Below are positions 7,361-18,038 of a stretch of 33,089 bases of DNA, one piece after another (position 1 is the first letter of the stretch; each line of letters begins with the position of its first letter). The stretch lies in NCBI GenBank assembly GCA_030526115.1, contig JAUNDK010000024.1:1-33089 (forward strand), read 5' to 3'. The notes below the pieces were generated by a model that was not told where the DNA came from, made no database searches, and saw nothing but the letters and a program-made list of their open reading frames with translations. This DNA is from Clostridia bacterium. GTDB taxonomy: Bacteria > Bacillota > Clostridia > Oscillospirales > Acutalibacteraceae. The position numbers and the translations under genes were made by a program.

Positions 7361-9946
7361 TTATTCTTCGCTGTTCTGAGCTTCGAGATCTTTCTGAGCT
7401 GCCTCGAGAAGTCTTGAAATATCAGCGGATTCGTTTTCTGTGTTTACAGCTTCTGTTACATCTGCGGATGTTTCGGTATTTACCTCTGCACCCTCTTCTG
7501 CCTCTTCGGGAACTTCGTCCTCATGTTCTGTTCTTGCAAGGCTGATGAGTCTGTCGTTTGCACCGAGCTTCATGATTCTTACGCCCTTGCTTGGTCTTGC
7601 GCAGATTCTGATTGTGTCGGCGGCAATACGGATTATGATGCCCTCCTCGGAAATAAGGATGAGGTCATCTGTTGTGTTGACCATCTGAACAGCTGAAACA
7701 TCGCCGTACTTGTCAACATGGTAGTTTGTGAGACCCTGTCCGCCTCTGGACTGACCACGGTAATCATCCGGTGAAGAAAGTCGGCCGTAACCTGTTTCGG
7801 ATACTGTGAGAACATATTCACCCTCGGAGACGATATCCATGCCGATAACCTCGTCACCCTCACGCAGAGTGATAGCCTTAACACCTCTTGCTGTTCTTCC
7901 GAGCTCACGGGCATCTGTCTCGTTGAAGCGGATAGCCTTACCCTTCTTTGTGGCAACAATGAGGTCGGAGTTACCGTCTGTAATCTTGACCCAGTTGAGG
8001 GAATCGCCTTCGTCAATATTGATGGCGATGAGACCGTTCTTGCGGATGTTTGCATAGGCCGCAAGACTTGTACGCTTGATGATACCGTTCTTTGTGAGCA
8101 TAACAAGAGCCTTCTCGTTATCAAACTCAGGCACCCTGAGCATTGCTGTAACCTTCTCATCACCTGTAATCGGAATGAGGTTTGTTACATTGATGCCACG
8201 GGACTGTCTGGAGCTCTCGCCTATCATGTAGCACTTTATCTGATATACACGGCCAAGGCTTGTAAAGAAGAGAATATTATCGTGTGTACCCGCAATAAAC
8301 ATATCTCTTGCGATATCTTCGTCACGTCTTGACATACCGCTTATACCACGTCCGCCTCTTCTCTGCAGGCGGTAAGCGTCAAGCTTCTGTCTCTTGACAT
8401 AACCGAACTCTGTCATGGTGAGCACGCAGTCTTCATACGGAATGAGATCTTCAACATCGATATCACCGCTGATTGTGGCAATCTCTGTTCTTCTCTCGTC
8501 GTTATACTTTCTCTTAATCTCGAGGGCCTCGTCCTTAACAATGGCCTTCTGTCTTGCCTCACTTGCAAGAATATCTCTGAAGTCGGCAATCTTAGCCCTA
8601 AGTGTTTCGAGCTCTTCTGTGAGCTTTTCTCTCTCGAGACCTGTGAGAGCACCGAGACGCATCTGAACAATGGCGTTTGCCTGAATATCATCGAGAGCGA
8701 ATCTCTCCATGAGTGCGGCTTTACCTTCAGGGATGCTCTTGGAATTTCTTAATATATTGATAACCTCGTCGATGGCATCAATGGCTACGATGAGACCCTC
8801 TAAAATGTGGGCTCTGTCAATGGCCTTCTGAAGATCGAACTCGGTTCTTCTTCTGATAACTTCCTGCTGGAACTTGATATATTCCTCAAGAATCTGCTTG
8901 AGGGTGAGTGTTTTCGGCTCTCCGTCCACAATTGCAAGCTGAATTACACCGAAAGTGGTCTGCATCTGTGTGAATGAGAAGAGCTTGTTGAGAACAACCT
9001 GAGGCGCTGCATCACGGCGAATATCAATTACCATGTGCATACCGTTTCTGTCGGAGTGGTCCTCTACGTTGGTAATGCCCTCAATCTTCTTTTCCTTTAC
9101 GAGCTGGGCAATGTTCTCGATGAGTCTTGCCTTGTTAACCTGATATGGAAGCTCTGATACGATGATTTTGCTTCTGCCGTTCTTTTCCTCAACAATCTCG
9201 GTTCTTGCACGGACAATAACCTTGCCCTTGCCTGTTGCATAGGCGGAGCGGATTCCGCTTCTGCCCATGATTATGCCGCCTGTCGGGAAATCCGGTCCCT
9301 TGATGGACTGCATGATATCGTCAAGTGAACACTCAGGGTTGTCGATAACAGTGCATACACCGTCAATAACCTCGCCCATGTTGTGAGGAGGAATATTTGT
9401 GGCCATACCTACGGCAATACCCTGAGAACCGTTTACGAGAAGGTTCGGGAAATGGGACGGAAGTACGCTTGGCTCTTTGAGACGGTCATCGTAGTTGGCT
9501 GTGAAATCAACTGTGTTCTTATCGATATCCTGAAGCATATCTTCAGAGAGTTTGCACATTCTTGCCTCTGTGTATCGGTAAGCTGCAGGCGGGTCACCGT
9601 CAACGGAACCGAAGTTTCCGTGACCGTCAACCAGCATATATCTCATGGAGAAGTCCTGTGCAAGACGAACGAGAGCATCGTAAACGGATGCGTCGCCGTG
9701 CGGATGATATCTACCGAGAACGGCACCTACGGTGTCGGCGCACTTACGGTAAGATTTATCGTGCCAGAGGGCATTCTCGTACATGGTGTAAAGTATTCTT
9801 CTGTGAACCGGCTTGAGTCCGTCACGGACATCCGGGAGAGCTCGGGATATGATAACCGACATGGAATACTCCATGAAGGATTTTTTCATCTCTTCATAAA
9901 GATCAACGTCGACTACTGAGCCCTGAACAAATTCCTGATTTTCCAT
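7361..9946 (-). CDS. gyrA: DNA gyrase subunit A
   Basis: An 861-residue GyrA, the breakage-reunion and DNA-wrapping subunit of the A2B2 gyrase that introduces negative supercoils ahead of the forks. The active-site Tyr125 lies in AAYRYTEARM. The C-terminal domain carries the GyrA box QRRGGRG, which distinguishes it from ParC. The C-terminus ends in a Glu-rich acidic tail (about the last 60 residues). The quinolone-determining stretch reads HPHGDASVYD (81-90): Ala86 occupies the position of E. coli Ser83, as in Mycobacterium tuberculosis Ala90. The start is 11 bases after the gyrB stop, with an AGAGG-type ribosome site in the gap, so gyrB and gyrA form one transcription unit on the leading strand of the left arm. 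Confidence 0.98.
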   Translation of the reverse strand: MENQEFVQGSVVDVDLYEEMKKSFMEYSMSVIISRALPDVRDGLKPVHRRILYTMYENALWHDKSYRKCADTVGAVLGRYHPHGDASVYDALVRLAQDFSMRYMLVDGHGNFGSVDGDPPAAYRYTEARMCKLSEDMLQDIDKNTVDFTANYDDRLKEPSVLPSHFPNLLVNGSQGIAVGMATNIPPHNMGEVIDGVCTVIDNPECSLDDIMQSIKGPDFPTGGIIMGRSGIRSAYATGKGKVIVRARTEIVEEKNGRSKIIVSELPYQVNKARLIENIAQLVKEKKIEGITNVEDHSDRNGMHMVIDIRRDAAPQVVLNKLFSFTQMQTTFGVIQLAIVDGEPKTLTLKQILEEYIKFQQEVIRRRTEFDLQKAIDRAHILEGLIVAIDAIDEVINILRNSKSIPEGKAALMERFALDDIQANAIVQMRLGALTGLEREKLTEELETLRAKIADFRDILASEARQKAIVKDEALEIKRKYNDERRTEIATISGDIDVEDLIPYEDCVLTMTEFGYVKRQKLDAYRLQRRGGRGISGMSRRDEDIARDMFIAGTHDNILFFTSLGRVYQIKCYMIGESSRQSRGINVTNLIPITGDEKVTAMLRVPEFDNEKALVMLTKNGIIKRTSLAAYANIRKNGLIAINIDEGDSLNWVKITDGNSDLIVATKKGKAIRFNETDARELGRTARGVKAITLREGDEVIGMDIVSEGEYVLTVSETGYGRLSSPDDYRGQSRGGQGLTNYHVDKYGDVSAVQMVNTTDDLILISEEGIIIRIAADTIRICARPSKGVRIMKLGANDRLISLARTEHEDEVPEEAEEGAEVNTETSADVTEAVNTENESADISRLLEAAQKDLEAQNSEE

Positions 9947-9957
9947 ATATTAACCTC

Positions 9958-12965
<3,008 letters not shown>

Positions 12966-12983
12966 AAGTTTTCCTTTCGAGCC

Positions 12984-13271
12984 TTATTTTGCTCTTTGTC
13001 TGTTTCTCACATCAAGAGAAGGAATGAATTCCATTCGTTTGATAAGCGTTGATGTGGAAATCTGTGATATATATAGTCGCTCTCCGTCTTTTCCGTTTGT
13101 CACAATAAATGACTTGGGAAGTTCGTAAGATACATTTATTACCTTGCCTTCTTTTTCAAGCCTTGCAAAGTATTTTCTCGTGTGGCGTGAAACGGATGCA
13201 CTCTCAAGGTCGAATATTCCGATTATTTCATCGGTATTTACCACGGTATCACCGCCAAGATGAAGATACAT
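12984..13271 (-). CDS. remB: DUF370 family regulator RemB/YaaB
   Basis: A 95-residue protein starting MYLHLGGDTVVNTDEIIGIFDLE, the hallmark N-terminus of the DUF370 family. B. subtilis RemB (YaaB, 81 residues) sits in the same place between recF and gyrB. The related protein RemA is a DNA-binding activator of biofilm matrix genes; RemB's own role is less clear. The later LPKSFIVTNGKDGERLYISQISTSTLIKRM is the second conserved half. About 14 extra C-terminal residues follow. AAGGAG lies before the ATG and the gap from recF is 15 bases, so it is operonic. Confidence 0.88.
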   Translation of the reverse strand: MYLHLGGDTVVNTDEIIGIFDLESASVSRHTRKYFARLEKEGKVINVSYELPKSFIVTNGKDGERLYISQISTSTLIKRMEFIPSLDVRNRQRAK

Positions 13272-13286
13272 CCCTTTTCTCCTTTT

Positions 13287-14396
13287 TTAAGATATTCTGC
13301 CGCCTTCGACATAAATTTTCTTTCCCTTTTCCATGAGATTCACGGTTTCGGGACTGCAGCAGGTTATAAAAACCTGTCTTGAACTTAAATGATTGAGAAG
13401 ATAATCCTGCCTTTGTGAATCAAGCTCACTCATAACATCATCAAGAAGAATAATCGGAGCCTCGCCTATGCCTTTTTCGAGAATTTCCGCCTCCGCAAGT
13501 TTCAGCGAAAGCACAACACTTCTCTGCTGCCCCTGGGAACCGAAGGTTTTTGCGGCAAGTCCGTCGAGCATGAAATCTATATCATCTCTGTGCGGGCCCA
13601 TATTGGTACAGCCCATTCTTATGTCACTCTGACGGTTCTTCTCAACTGCGGCCCTTAACTTCTCCTCTATCTCGGCAGAATCCGGATTTTCACTTTCAAA
13701 GTTAAAGCCGTTCACAATATATTTTATGGATATTTTCTCTTTGTTACGGGAAATTCCCCTGTAAATCTCTTCGGCTGTCGGTGTGAGCTTTTTAATATAG
13801 TCGAGTCTTTCCTTTATCACAAGAGAGCCGAAATATATTATTCTCTCGTCCCACACATCGAGGGTAATGCCAAGCTCGGGGTGATTCACAAGATCTTTGA
13901 GCAAAGCGTTTCTCTGACTCACCGAGCGGTTATACTGAGAAAGAAGCTTTGCATAGGATGGTTTTATCTGGCATATGGCACCGTCTATGAAAGAACGTCT
14001 TTTCTGCGGTCCCTCTTTTATAAGCATGAGATGTTCCGGAGAGAATATAACGGCGCACACCTTGCCCACAAGGGCAGAACCTGTCTTTTTCTCAACTCCG
14101 TTAATCACACTGGACCTGCGACCGTTCATGATATTAAGTGTTGCGGTCTGGCTTCTTGCTCCGCTGAAAAAAACAGCATCAAGTTTTGCTTTTTTCTCTT
14201 TTACACCGAGGCGTATCAGCTCGGCATCTTTGTTTCCGCGGAAAGAATGTCCCCCGGTAAAAAGCCACACAGCCTCCAGAAGGTTTGTTTTTCCCTGGGC
14301 ATTGTTGCCCCATATAACATTTATGTTGTCATCGGGAAAAACAGAACCATCCTCAAGATTTCTGAAATTTTCGAAGCTTATCTTCTCTATTTTCAT
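13287..14396 (-). CDS. recF: DNA repair ATPase RecF
   Basis: A 369-residue RecF, an SMC-like ABC ATPase that with RecO and RecR loads RecA at gaps in single-stranded DNA. Walker A is GNNAQGKTN (about 30-38). The ABC signature region is FGSQGQQRSVVLSLKLAEAE. Walker B with the catalytic acid is PIILLDDVMSELD. The length matches the family. The ATG overlaps the stop of the upstream S4-domain gene by four bases (ATGA type), indicating translational coupling. Order dnaA-dnaN-S4-recF-remB-gyrB-gyrA matches Bacillus apart from the extra zinc-ribbon gene. Confidence 0.97.
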   Translation of the reverse strand: MKIEKISFENFRNLEDGSVFPDDNINVIWGNNAQGKTNLLEAVWLFTGGHSFRGNKDAELIRLGVKEKKAKLDAVFFSGARSQTATLNIMNGRRSSVINGVEKKTGSALVGKVCAVIFSPEHLMLIKEGPQKRRSFIDGAICQIKPSYAKLLSQYNRSVSQRNALLKDLVNHPELGITLDVWDERIIYFGSLVIKERLDYIKKLTPTAEEIYRGISRNKEKISIKYIVNGFNFESENPDSAEIEEKLRAAVEKNRQSDIRMGCTNMGPHRDDIDFMLDGLAAKTFGSQGQQRSVVLSLKLAEAEILEKGIGEAPIILLDDVMSELDSQRQDYLLNHLSSRQVFITCCSPETVNLMEKGKKIYVEGGRIS

Positions 14397-14626
14397 GCTT
14401 CCTTAAAGGAGGAGCGAAGAACGCAGCTTCTTCCGTCGAATTCATAGTAATCGCCGTCACGCATTTTCTTGCCGCGCATGGGACAGACTTCGCCGTTCAC
14501 TTTAACCATGCCTGCCTGAATAATGCTCTTGGCCATTCCGCCGGTATCTACTTCACCGGCAAGTTTCATCATATTATCGAGACGGATATATTCTGTATCA
14601 ATCTCTACGATATTATCAAAATTCAT
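14393..14626 (-). CDS. yaaA: S4-domain RNA-binding protein YaaA-like
   Basis: A 77-residue protein consisting almost only of an S4 RNA-binding domain: YIRLDNMMKLAGEVDTGGMA (14-33) followed by GMVKVNGEVCPMRGKKMRDGD (39-59). Small S4 proteins at this place between dnaN and recF are known as YaaA or RlbA in Bacillus and are suspected to bind ribosomal or structured RNA; the exact target here is unknown. It ends in a four-base overlap with recF and starts 25 bases after dnaN. Confidence 0.9.
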   Translation of the reverse strand: MNFDNIVEIDTEYIRLDNMMKLAGEVDTGGMAKSIIQAGMVKVNGEVCPMRGKKMRDGDYYEFDGRSCVLRSSFKEA

Positions 14627-14651
14627 GTTATTTCCTTTTTTATCTGTTTTA

Positions 14652-15749
14652 TTACTCTGACTTAAGTCTTACGGGAAGAACGAGGAACAGGAATGAATCA
14701 CTGCCCTTAGGTGTCATTATCATCGGGCTTAAAGGTCCGCCGAGCTTTAATGTAATTTCATCGCATTCTGCATTCTTTAAGGCATCGAGAAGATATTTGT
14801 TGTTAAAGCCCATCTCGAATCCGTTACCTTTGAGTTCTGCCGGGAAACGGTCAAATGCACGACCGATGGATGTTGTACAGGAAAGCTTTACTCCGCCCTC
14901 TTCGAATACGCATCTTACAGGGCTCTTGAGTCTGTCGGAAATAATAAGGGAAACACGCTCTGTGCTCTCTATGAAGTCTCTTGTTCTTAATGTGAGCTCC
15001 GCTGAACTCTGCTTTGGAATGGCGGCCTTGTAATCAAGGAACTCACCTTCGAGTATTCCTGAGATAACGGTATAGTTATCAATGCGGAACATAATGTGGC
15101 GTTTTCCGGGGAAAATATCAACGTTACCGTCTTTTACAAGCTTGATAACCTCGCTGAGGGTTTTGCCCGGAACAACAAAGCTTATGCTCTTTGTAACATT
15201 TACATTCTCTTTTCTAAGTGCCAGACGGAAACCGTCAACGGATACAACCTCGAGAACGCCTCCGCTTATGTTGAAAAGGCTGCCCTGATGAACAGGCTTT
15301 GCATCGCTCTCGGCTACTGCGAAAATAGTCTGACGGATCATGCTCTTGAGTATATCCGCCTCAAGGGTAATAGGCTCTGCGTTGCCTACGCTTGGCAATT
15401 CGGGAAATTCCTCGGCATTTATTCCTATAATTGTAAAGCTGGAATCTCCGCTTTCGAGAGTTGCGATATTTTTGTCATCAGTTGTTACGCTTACGAGATC
15501 GGCCGGAGCTTTTTTTACTATATCGGAGAAAAGCTTTGCCGGGAGTATTACCTCACCCTGTTCGGAAACATTTGCAAGAAGCTTTGTCTGCATGCCCATC
15601 TCAAGGTCATATGCGGTGAGCTCGATGCTTCCAACATCTGTTTTAATAAGTATGCCCTCAAGAGCAGGAATGCTTGTTTTTGAAGAAACCGCTCTCTGAA
15701 GATTCATAACAGCATCTGAAAATTCTTTTGTGTTAACAGTAAATTTCAT
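14652..15749 (-). CDS. dnaN: DNA polymerase III beta sliding clamp
   Basis: A 365-residue beta clamp, a head-to-tail dimer that tethers polymerase and many repair proteins to DNA. The N-terminus MKFTVNTKEFSDAVMNLQRAV and the C-terminal LGGPLSPMIMTPKGS, then FLFLVLPVRL, are the classical ends. The latter two form the hydrophobic peptide-binding cleft. Three clamp domains of about 120 residues each are present without gaps. The ATG has only a weak GGA ribosome site; the strong AAAGGAGG lies 48 bases upstream beyond a hairpin (see the leader entry). It is preceded by the 337-base dnaN-dnaA gap and followed closely by the S4-domain gene. Confidence 0.97.
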   Translation of the reverse strand: MKFTVNTKEFSDAVMNLQRAVSSKTSIPALEGILIKTDVGSIELTAYDLEMGMQTKLLANVSEQGEVILPAKLFSDIVKKAPADLVSVTTDDKNIATLESGDSSFTIIGINAEEFPELPSVGNAEPITLEADILKSMIRQTIFAVAESDAKPVHQGSLFNISGGVLEVVSVDGFRLALRKENVNVTKSISFVVPGKTLSEVIKLVKDGNVDIFPGKRHIMFRIDNYTVISGILEGEFLDYKAAIPKQSSAELTLRTRDFIESTERVSLIISDRLKSPVRCVFEEGGVKLSCTTSIGRAFDRFPAELKGNGFEMGFNNKYLLDALKNAECDEITLKLGGPLSPMIMTPKGSDSFLFLVLPVRLKSE

Positions 15750-15845
15750 AATTGAGTCCGGATTAACTGTCCTTGATTGGCGGACAGGTTTCGGAAGCCT
15801 CCTTTCGGTTGATAACTCGCAGTCTACAGGGAGTATAATCCAGCC
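15746..15845 (-). promoter_or_regulatory. dnaN leader: distant Shine-Dalgarno, hairpin, possible leader ORF
   Basis: Read on the minus strand: a TATACT -10-like element (15837-15832) with no good -35, then AAAGGAGG (15805-15798), ten bases, then CTGTCC (15787-15782) pairing with GGACAG (15772-15767), and the dnaN ATG at 15749. The ribosome site is 48 bases from the ATG, too far for direct use. A CTG at 15787-15785, ten bases after it, opens a 13-codon frame whose TGA overlaps the dnaN ATG (ATGA). Either folding or such a leader could couple the strong site to dnaN. GGTTGATAA at 15807-15815 is also DnaA-box-like (7/9). Confidence 0.4.
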
Positions 15846-15895
15846 TGCCTAAAAGATTTTAATAAAATATTATTTATAAATATATTTGGATTTTG
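15846..15895. other. Candidate DNA unwinding element in the dnaN-dnaA gap
   Basis: A nearly pure A/T stretch, including TTAATAAAATATTATTTATA at about 15859-15878 and ATATATTT after it, on the dnaN side of the DnaA-box-like repeats. In Bacillus the unwinding site lies in the same gap, with boxes on the dnaA side and the A/T-rich DNA toward dnaN. I could not see a clear run of DnaA-trio (TAG/TAA triplet) repeats next to it. Confidence 0.6.
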
Positions 15896-15919
15896 AGGAG
15901 GTTGTTGTAGACCGTGAAA

Positions 15920-16076
15920 TGTTGAAAACTCATAAAAGTCGCATAATAATGCATTTTTGAGTGTGATTTTCTTTTAACGGGGAGTTATTGAAAGATTGTG
16001 GAGAAAATTTAAAACCCAAAATCCTTCAACATTCGTGTTGAAATATGTTGGTGGAATGTTGAAAAACCGTGGATAA
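15920..16076 (+). other. Cluster of DnaA-box-like 9-mers
   Basis: All read in one direction on the plus strand against the consensus TGTGNAWAA: TGTTGAAAA (15920-15928), TGTGGAGAA (15997-16005), TGTTGAAAT (16036-16044), TGTTGAAAA (16057-16065), CGTGGATAA (16068-16076). None is perfect; most deviate at one base, and the recurrent change is G to T at the fourth base. The last three starts are 21 and 11 bases apart, near whole helical turns. A TTCAAC/GTTGAA inverted pair lies at 16025-16042. Together with the A/T-rich DNA it forms the downstream half of a bipartite oriC. Confidence 0.55.
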
Positions 16077-16086
16077 ATTTTCAGGC

Positions 16087-17418
16087 TTATCTTCCCTTTA
16101 AATTCTTGACTATGTCCTCGACAGTAGCCTTTACGTTTGGATCTTTTTTGATTCTCTTTTCTACTTCACTGATGGCATATACAACTGTGGAGTGGTCTCT
16201 GCCTCCGAAAGCATCACCGATTGCCGCCATGGAGCTCTGCTTGGTTTCTCTCATTACATACATGGCAACCTGACGTGCCTGAGAGATTTTCTGCATTCTC
16301 TTTTCGGATTTTATATCCTCGCTGCTTACACCGTAGGTTCTTGCAACCTCATCGATAATTTTTTCCGGTGTGAGCTGTTCAGGCTGGTCGTCGTTGAGAA
16401 TATCGGCGATTGCGGAGTTTGCCGCACTTATGGTTACGGTTCTGCCCTGAAGATAGTTCATGGCCTTGATTTTCTTTACCGCACCTTCGAGCTGACGGAT
16501 ATTGCTCTTCAGTTTGCCTGCTATGAAGTCGCAGACATTGTTCGGAATCTCGATATTGAGCATTTCTGCCTTTTTCTTTATAATGGCAAGTCTTGTCTCA
16601 AAATCAGGCGGCTGAATATCTGCGGTGAGGCCCTGCTGGAAACGGGACTTGAGTCTGTCCTCAAGGCGCTGAATTTCCTTTGGCGGGCGGTCAGATACGA
16701 GAACTATCTGCTTGTTGTTCTCGTAAAGATGGTTGAATGTATAGAAGAACTCCTCCTGAGTGGACTCTTTTCCTGCGATGAACTGAATATCGTCCACGAG
16801 AAGAACATCTGCCTGGCGGTATTTCTCCTTGAATGCTGCGGAGGTACCGGCCTGAATTGCATTGATAAGTTCATTGGTGAACTTTTCGCCGTTTATGCTG
16901 ATAACTCTGATGCCCGGAGAGTTTTTCTCGAGCTCTGCGCGGATTGCGCTTAAAAGGTGAGTTTTTCCGAGTCCGGAGTTACCCCAGATGAAAAGCGGGT
17001 TATATACACTTGCCGGTGAAGCGGCAACTGCCTTGCAGGCTGCGTGGGCAAATTTGTTTGATGAACCTACGATAAAGTTATCGAAAGTGAGTTCTTCCGC
17101 TTTAGGAAGAGCCGGAGCCTTCTCTTTTTCTTTTTCCTCTTCTTCCTTGGCTACGCTTGGAAGTTCATCATGAGTGAGGATTTTATATTTAATGGTATCT
17201 CCGAAAATAGAGGAGAATGCTGTGGTAAGAAGCTCGGTATAGAATTTTTCTATGGTGTTGCGGTGAAAATCATTTGGAGCTTCAATGAGAGCAACTCCTT
17301 CTGAGAAATCAAGGCCCACCGGAATAAGCTTCTTGAACCATGTGTTGTATGCGACATCGGTGATATTGCTTTTACAGTATTCACAGATTACGTCCCATGC
17401 TTCTGCGAATGAATCCAT
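16087..17418 (-). CDS. dnaA: Replication initiator DnaA
   Basis: A 443-residue DnaA, the AAA+ protein that binds oriC boxes and opens the duplex. Domain I (1-85) has the usual WF residues in YNTWFKKLIP. Domain II (86-108) is a short linker rich in Glu and Lys. Domain III carries Walker A GNSGLGKT (146-153), Walker B VLLVDDIQF (205-213) and the arginine-finger region RLEDRLKSRF (251-260). Domain IV holds the box-binding helix-turn-helix with signature GGRDHSTVVYAI (405-416). AAGGAG precedes the ATG. It has its own promoter with DnaA boxes just upstream of the -35, so autoregulation is likely. It is the first gene of the leftward cluster; whether dnaN is also read from this promoter is uncertain because of the long gap. 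Confidence 0.99.
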   Translation of the reverse strand: MDSFAEAWDVICEYCKSNITDVAYNTWFKKLIPVGLDFSEGVALIEAPNDFHRNTIEKFYTELLTTAFSSIFGDTIKYKILTHDELPSVAKEEEEKEKEKAPALPKAEELTFDNFIVGSSNKFAHAACKAVAASPASVYNPLFIWGNSGLGKTHLLSAIRAELEKNSPGIRVISINGEKFTNELINAIQAGTSAAFKEKYRQADVLLVDDIQFIAGKESTQEEFFYTFNHLYENNKQIVLVSDRPPKEIQRLEDRLKSRFQQGLTADIQPPDFETRLAIIKKKAEMLNIEIPNNVCDFIAGKLKSNIRQLEGAVKKIKAMNYLQGRTVTISAANSAIADILNDDQPEQLTPEKIIDEVARTYGVSSEDIKSEKRMQKISQARQVAMYVMRETKQSSMAAIGDAFGGRDHSTVVYAISEVEKRIKKDPNVKATVEDIVKNLKGR

Positions 17419-17552
17419 AATTTTATCGAACTCCTTAAATCTATCGATTTTTTGCCCTTATTAGGGCTTGTTTTCCGTTTGAGTACTTACACCGCAAAGG
17501 ACGCCCGAAGCTTTACAGACAAGCTCAGCGCCCAATACGGGCATTCTAATTC

Positions 17553-17581
17553 ATTATATCACAGGGGCTGAAGGAATTCAA
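17553..17581 (-). promoter_or_regulatory. dnaA promoter
   Basis: On the minus strand, TTGAAT (17581-17576), a 17-base spacer and TATAAT (17558-17553). A TGA just before the -10 gives an extended -10 form. The leader to the dnaA ATG is about 130 bases. Confidence 0.75.
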
Positions 17582-17590
17582 ACAATATCC

Positions 17591-17619
17591 TGTGGAAAGA
17601 AGTAGAAAATTGTGGAAAA
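17591..17619 (+). other. Two DnaA boxes upstream of the dnaA promoter
   Basis: TGTGGAAAG (17591-17599, 8/9) and TGTGGAAAA (17611-17619, full match to TGTGNAWAA), same direction, starts 20 bases apart. They lie 10-40 bases upstream of the dnaA -35, where bound DnaA could both seed origin assembly and repress dnaA. Confidence 0.65.
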
Positions 17620-17738
17620 TTTATCCGGATTATTGTAATATAATCTGAAAAAAGCGGAATATATATATTATAAAGGTAATATAAAACGCAAATTTGAAGA
17701 AATATCATAAAAAACTTGAAATTAAGGCGAAAATTCAG

Positions 17739-17768
17739 TTGACATGATATATGGTTTTAAGATATAAT
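17739..17768 (+). promoter_or_regulatory. Strong promoter of the rpmH operon
   Basis: A perfect TTGACA (17739-17744), an 18-base spacer and a perfect TATAAT (17763-17768). Confidence 0.88.
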
Positions 17769-17780
17769 CTCATATTGCAG

Positions 17781-17800
17781 GGCGAATGCTGTTATTCGCC
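17781..17800 (+). promoter_or_regulatory. Hairpin in the rpmH leader
   Basis: GGCGAAT (17781-17787) pairs perfectly with ATTCGCC (17794-17800) around a 6-base loop. It lies close to the predicted mRNA 5' end and 24 bases before the ribosome site. No U-run follows, so it is not a terminator; 5'-end stabilisation or feedback binding is possible. Confidence 0.5.
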
Positions 17801-17839
17801 GTATTATCACGACTTGTATCCCGAAAGGAGGAACTCGAT

Positions 17840-17974
17840 ATGCTGAGAACATATCAGCCAAAGAAGCTCCACAGAAAGAAGGAGCACGGTTTCAGAAAAA
17901 GAATGTCCACAAAGAATGGCCGCAAGGTTCTTGCACGCCGCAGAGCAAAGGGAAGAGCACGCTTATCTTATTGA
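17840..17974 (+). CDS. rpmH: Ribosomal protein L34
   Basis: A 44-residue, highly basic large-subunit protein L34, at the exact family length. It begins [20 protein letters not shown] and ends [13 protein letters not shown], the standard ends. The ATG at 17840 is set by a strong AAAGGAGG (17824-17831). An earlier in-frame ATG lies inside the leader hairpin and would add 18 unrelated residues, so it was rejected. It is the first gene of the rightward cluster and is followed after 10 bases by a strong hairpin terminator, so L34 is likely made in large excess over the RnpA encoded next. Confidence 0.98.
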   Translation: MLRTYQPKKLHRKKEHGFRKRMSTKNGRKVLARRRAKGRARLSY

Positions 17975-17984
17975 TAATTGCCTT

Positions 17985-18020
17985 AAAGGTCACCTCCGCG
18001 TGGTGACCTTTCTTTGTTTT
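17985..18020 (+). terminator. Terminator/attenuator between rpmH and rnpA
   Basis: AAAGGTCACC (17985-17994) pairs perfectly with GGTGACCTTT (18002-18011), followed by CTTTGTTTT. No promoter is evident before rnpA, so partial read-through probably supplies the downstream genes. Confidence 0.85.
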
Positions 18021-18038
18021 ACCTAAGAGGCTCACACT

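Larger units (their letters stand above)
17419..17839. other. oriC: Origin region oriC, dnaA-rpmH intergenic part
   Basis: 421 bases without a gene between divergent dnaA and rpmH. From left to right it holds the dnaA leader with small hairpins (GCCCTTATTAGGGC near 17454-17467 and GCCCAATACGGGC near 17530-17542), the dnaA promoter, two DnaA boxes, an A/T-rich run (about 17616-17735), the rpmH promoter and the rpmH leader hairpin. Gene strand polarity switches exactly here, with essential genes pointing away on both sides, which marks the start of bidirectional replication. Confidence 0.85.

Noticed and set aside
13300-13310. A Spo0A-box-like TTCGACA near the recF end
   Set aside because: It lies in coding sequence away from the origin gaps; a 7-mer is expected by chance.
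15096-15683. A 195-codon plus-strand open frame opposite dnaN
   Set aside because: A shadow of dnaN, with no recognisable domain.
16192-16953. A 253-codon plus-strand open frame opposite dnaA
   Set aside because: dnaA on the minus strand is certain; the opposite frame shows no family motif or ribosome site.
17786-17839. Upstream in-frame start for rpmH
   Set aside because: It lies within the leader hairpin and would add 18 residues to a family fixed at 44; AAAGGAGG sets the start at 17840.
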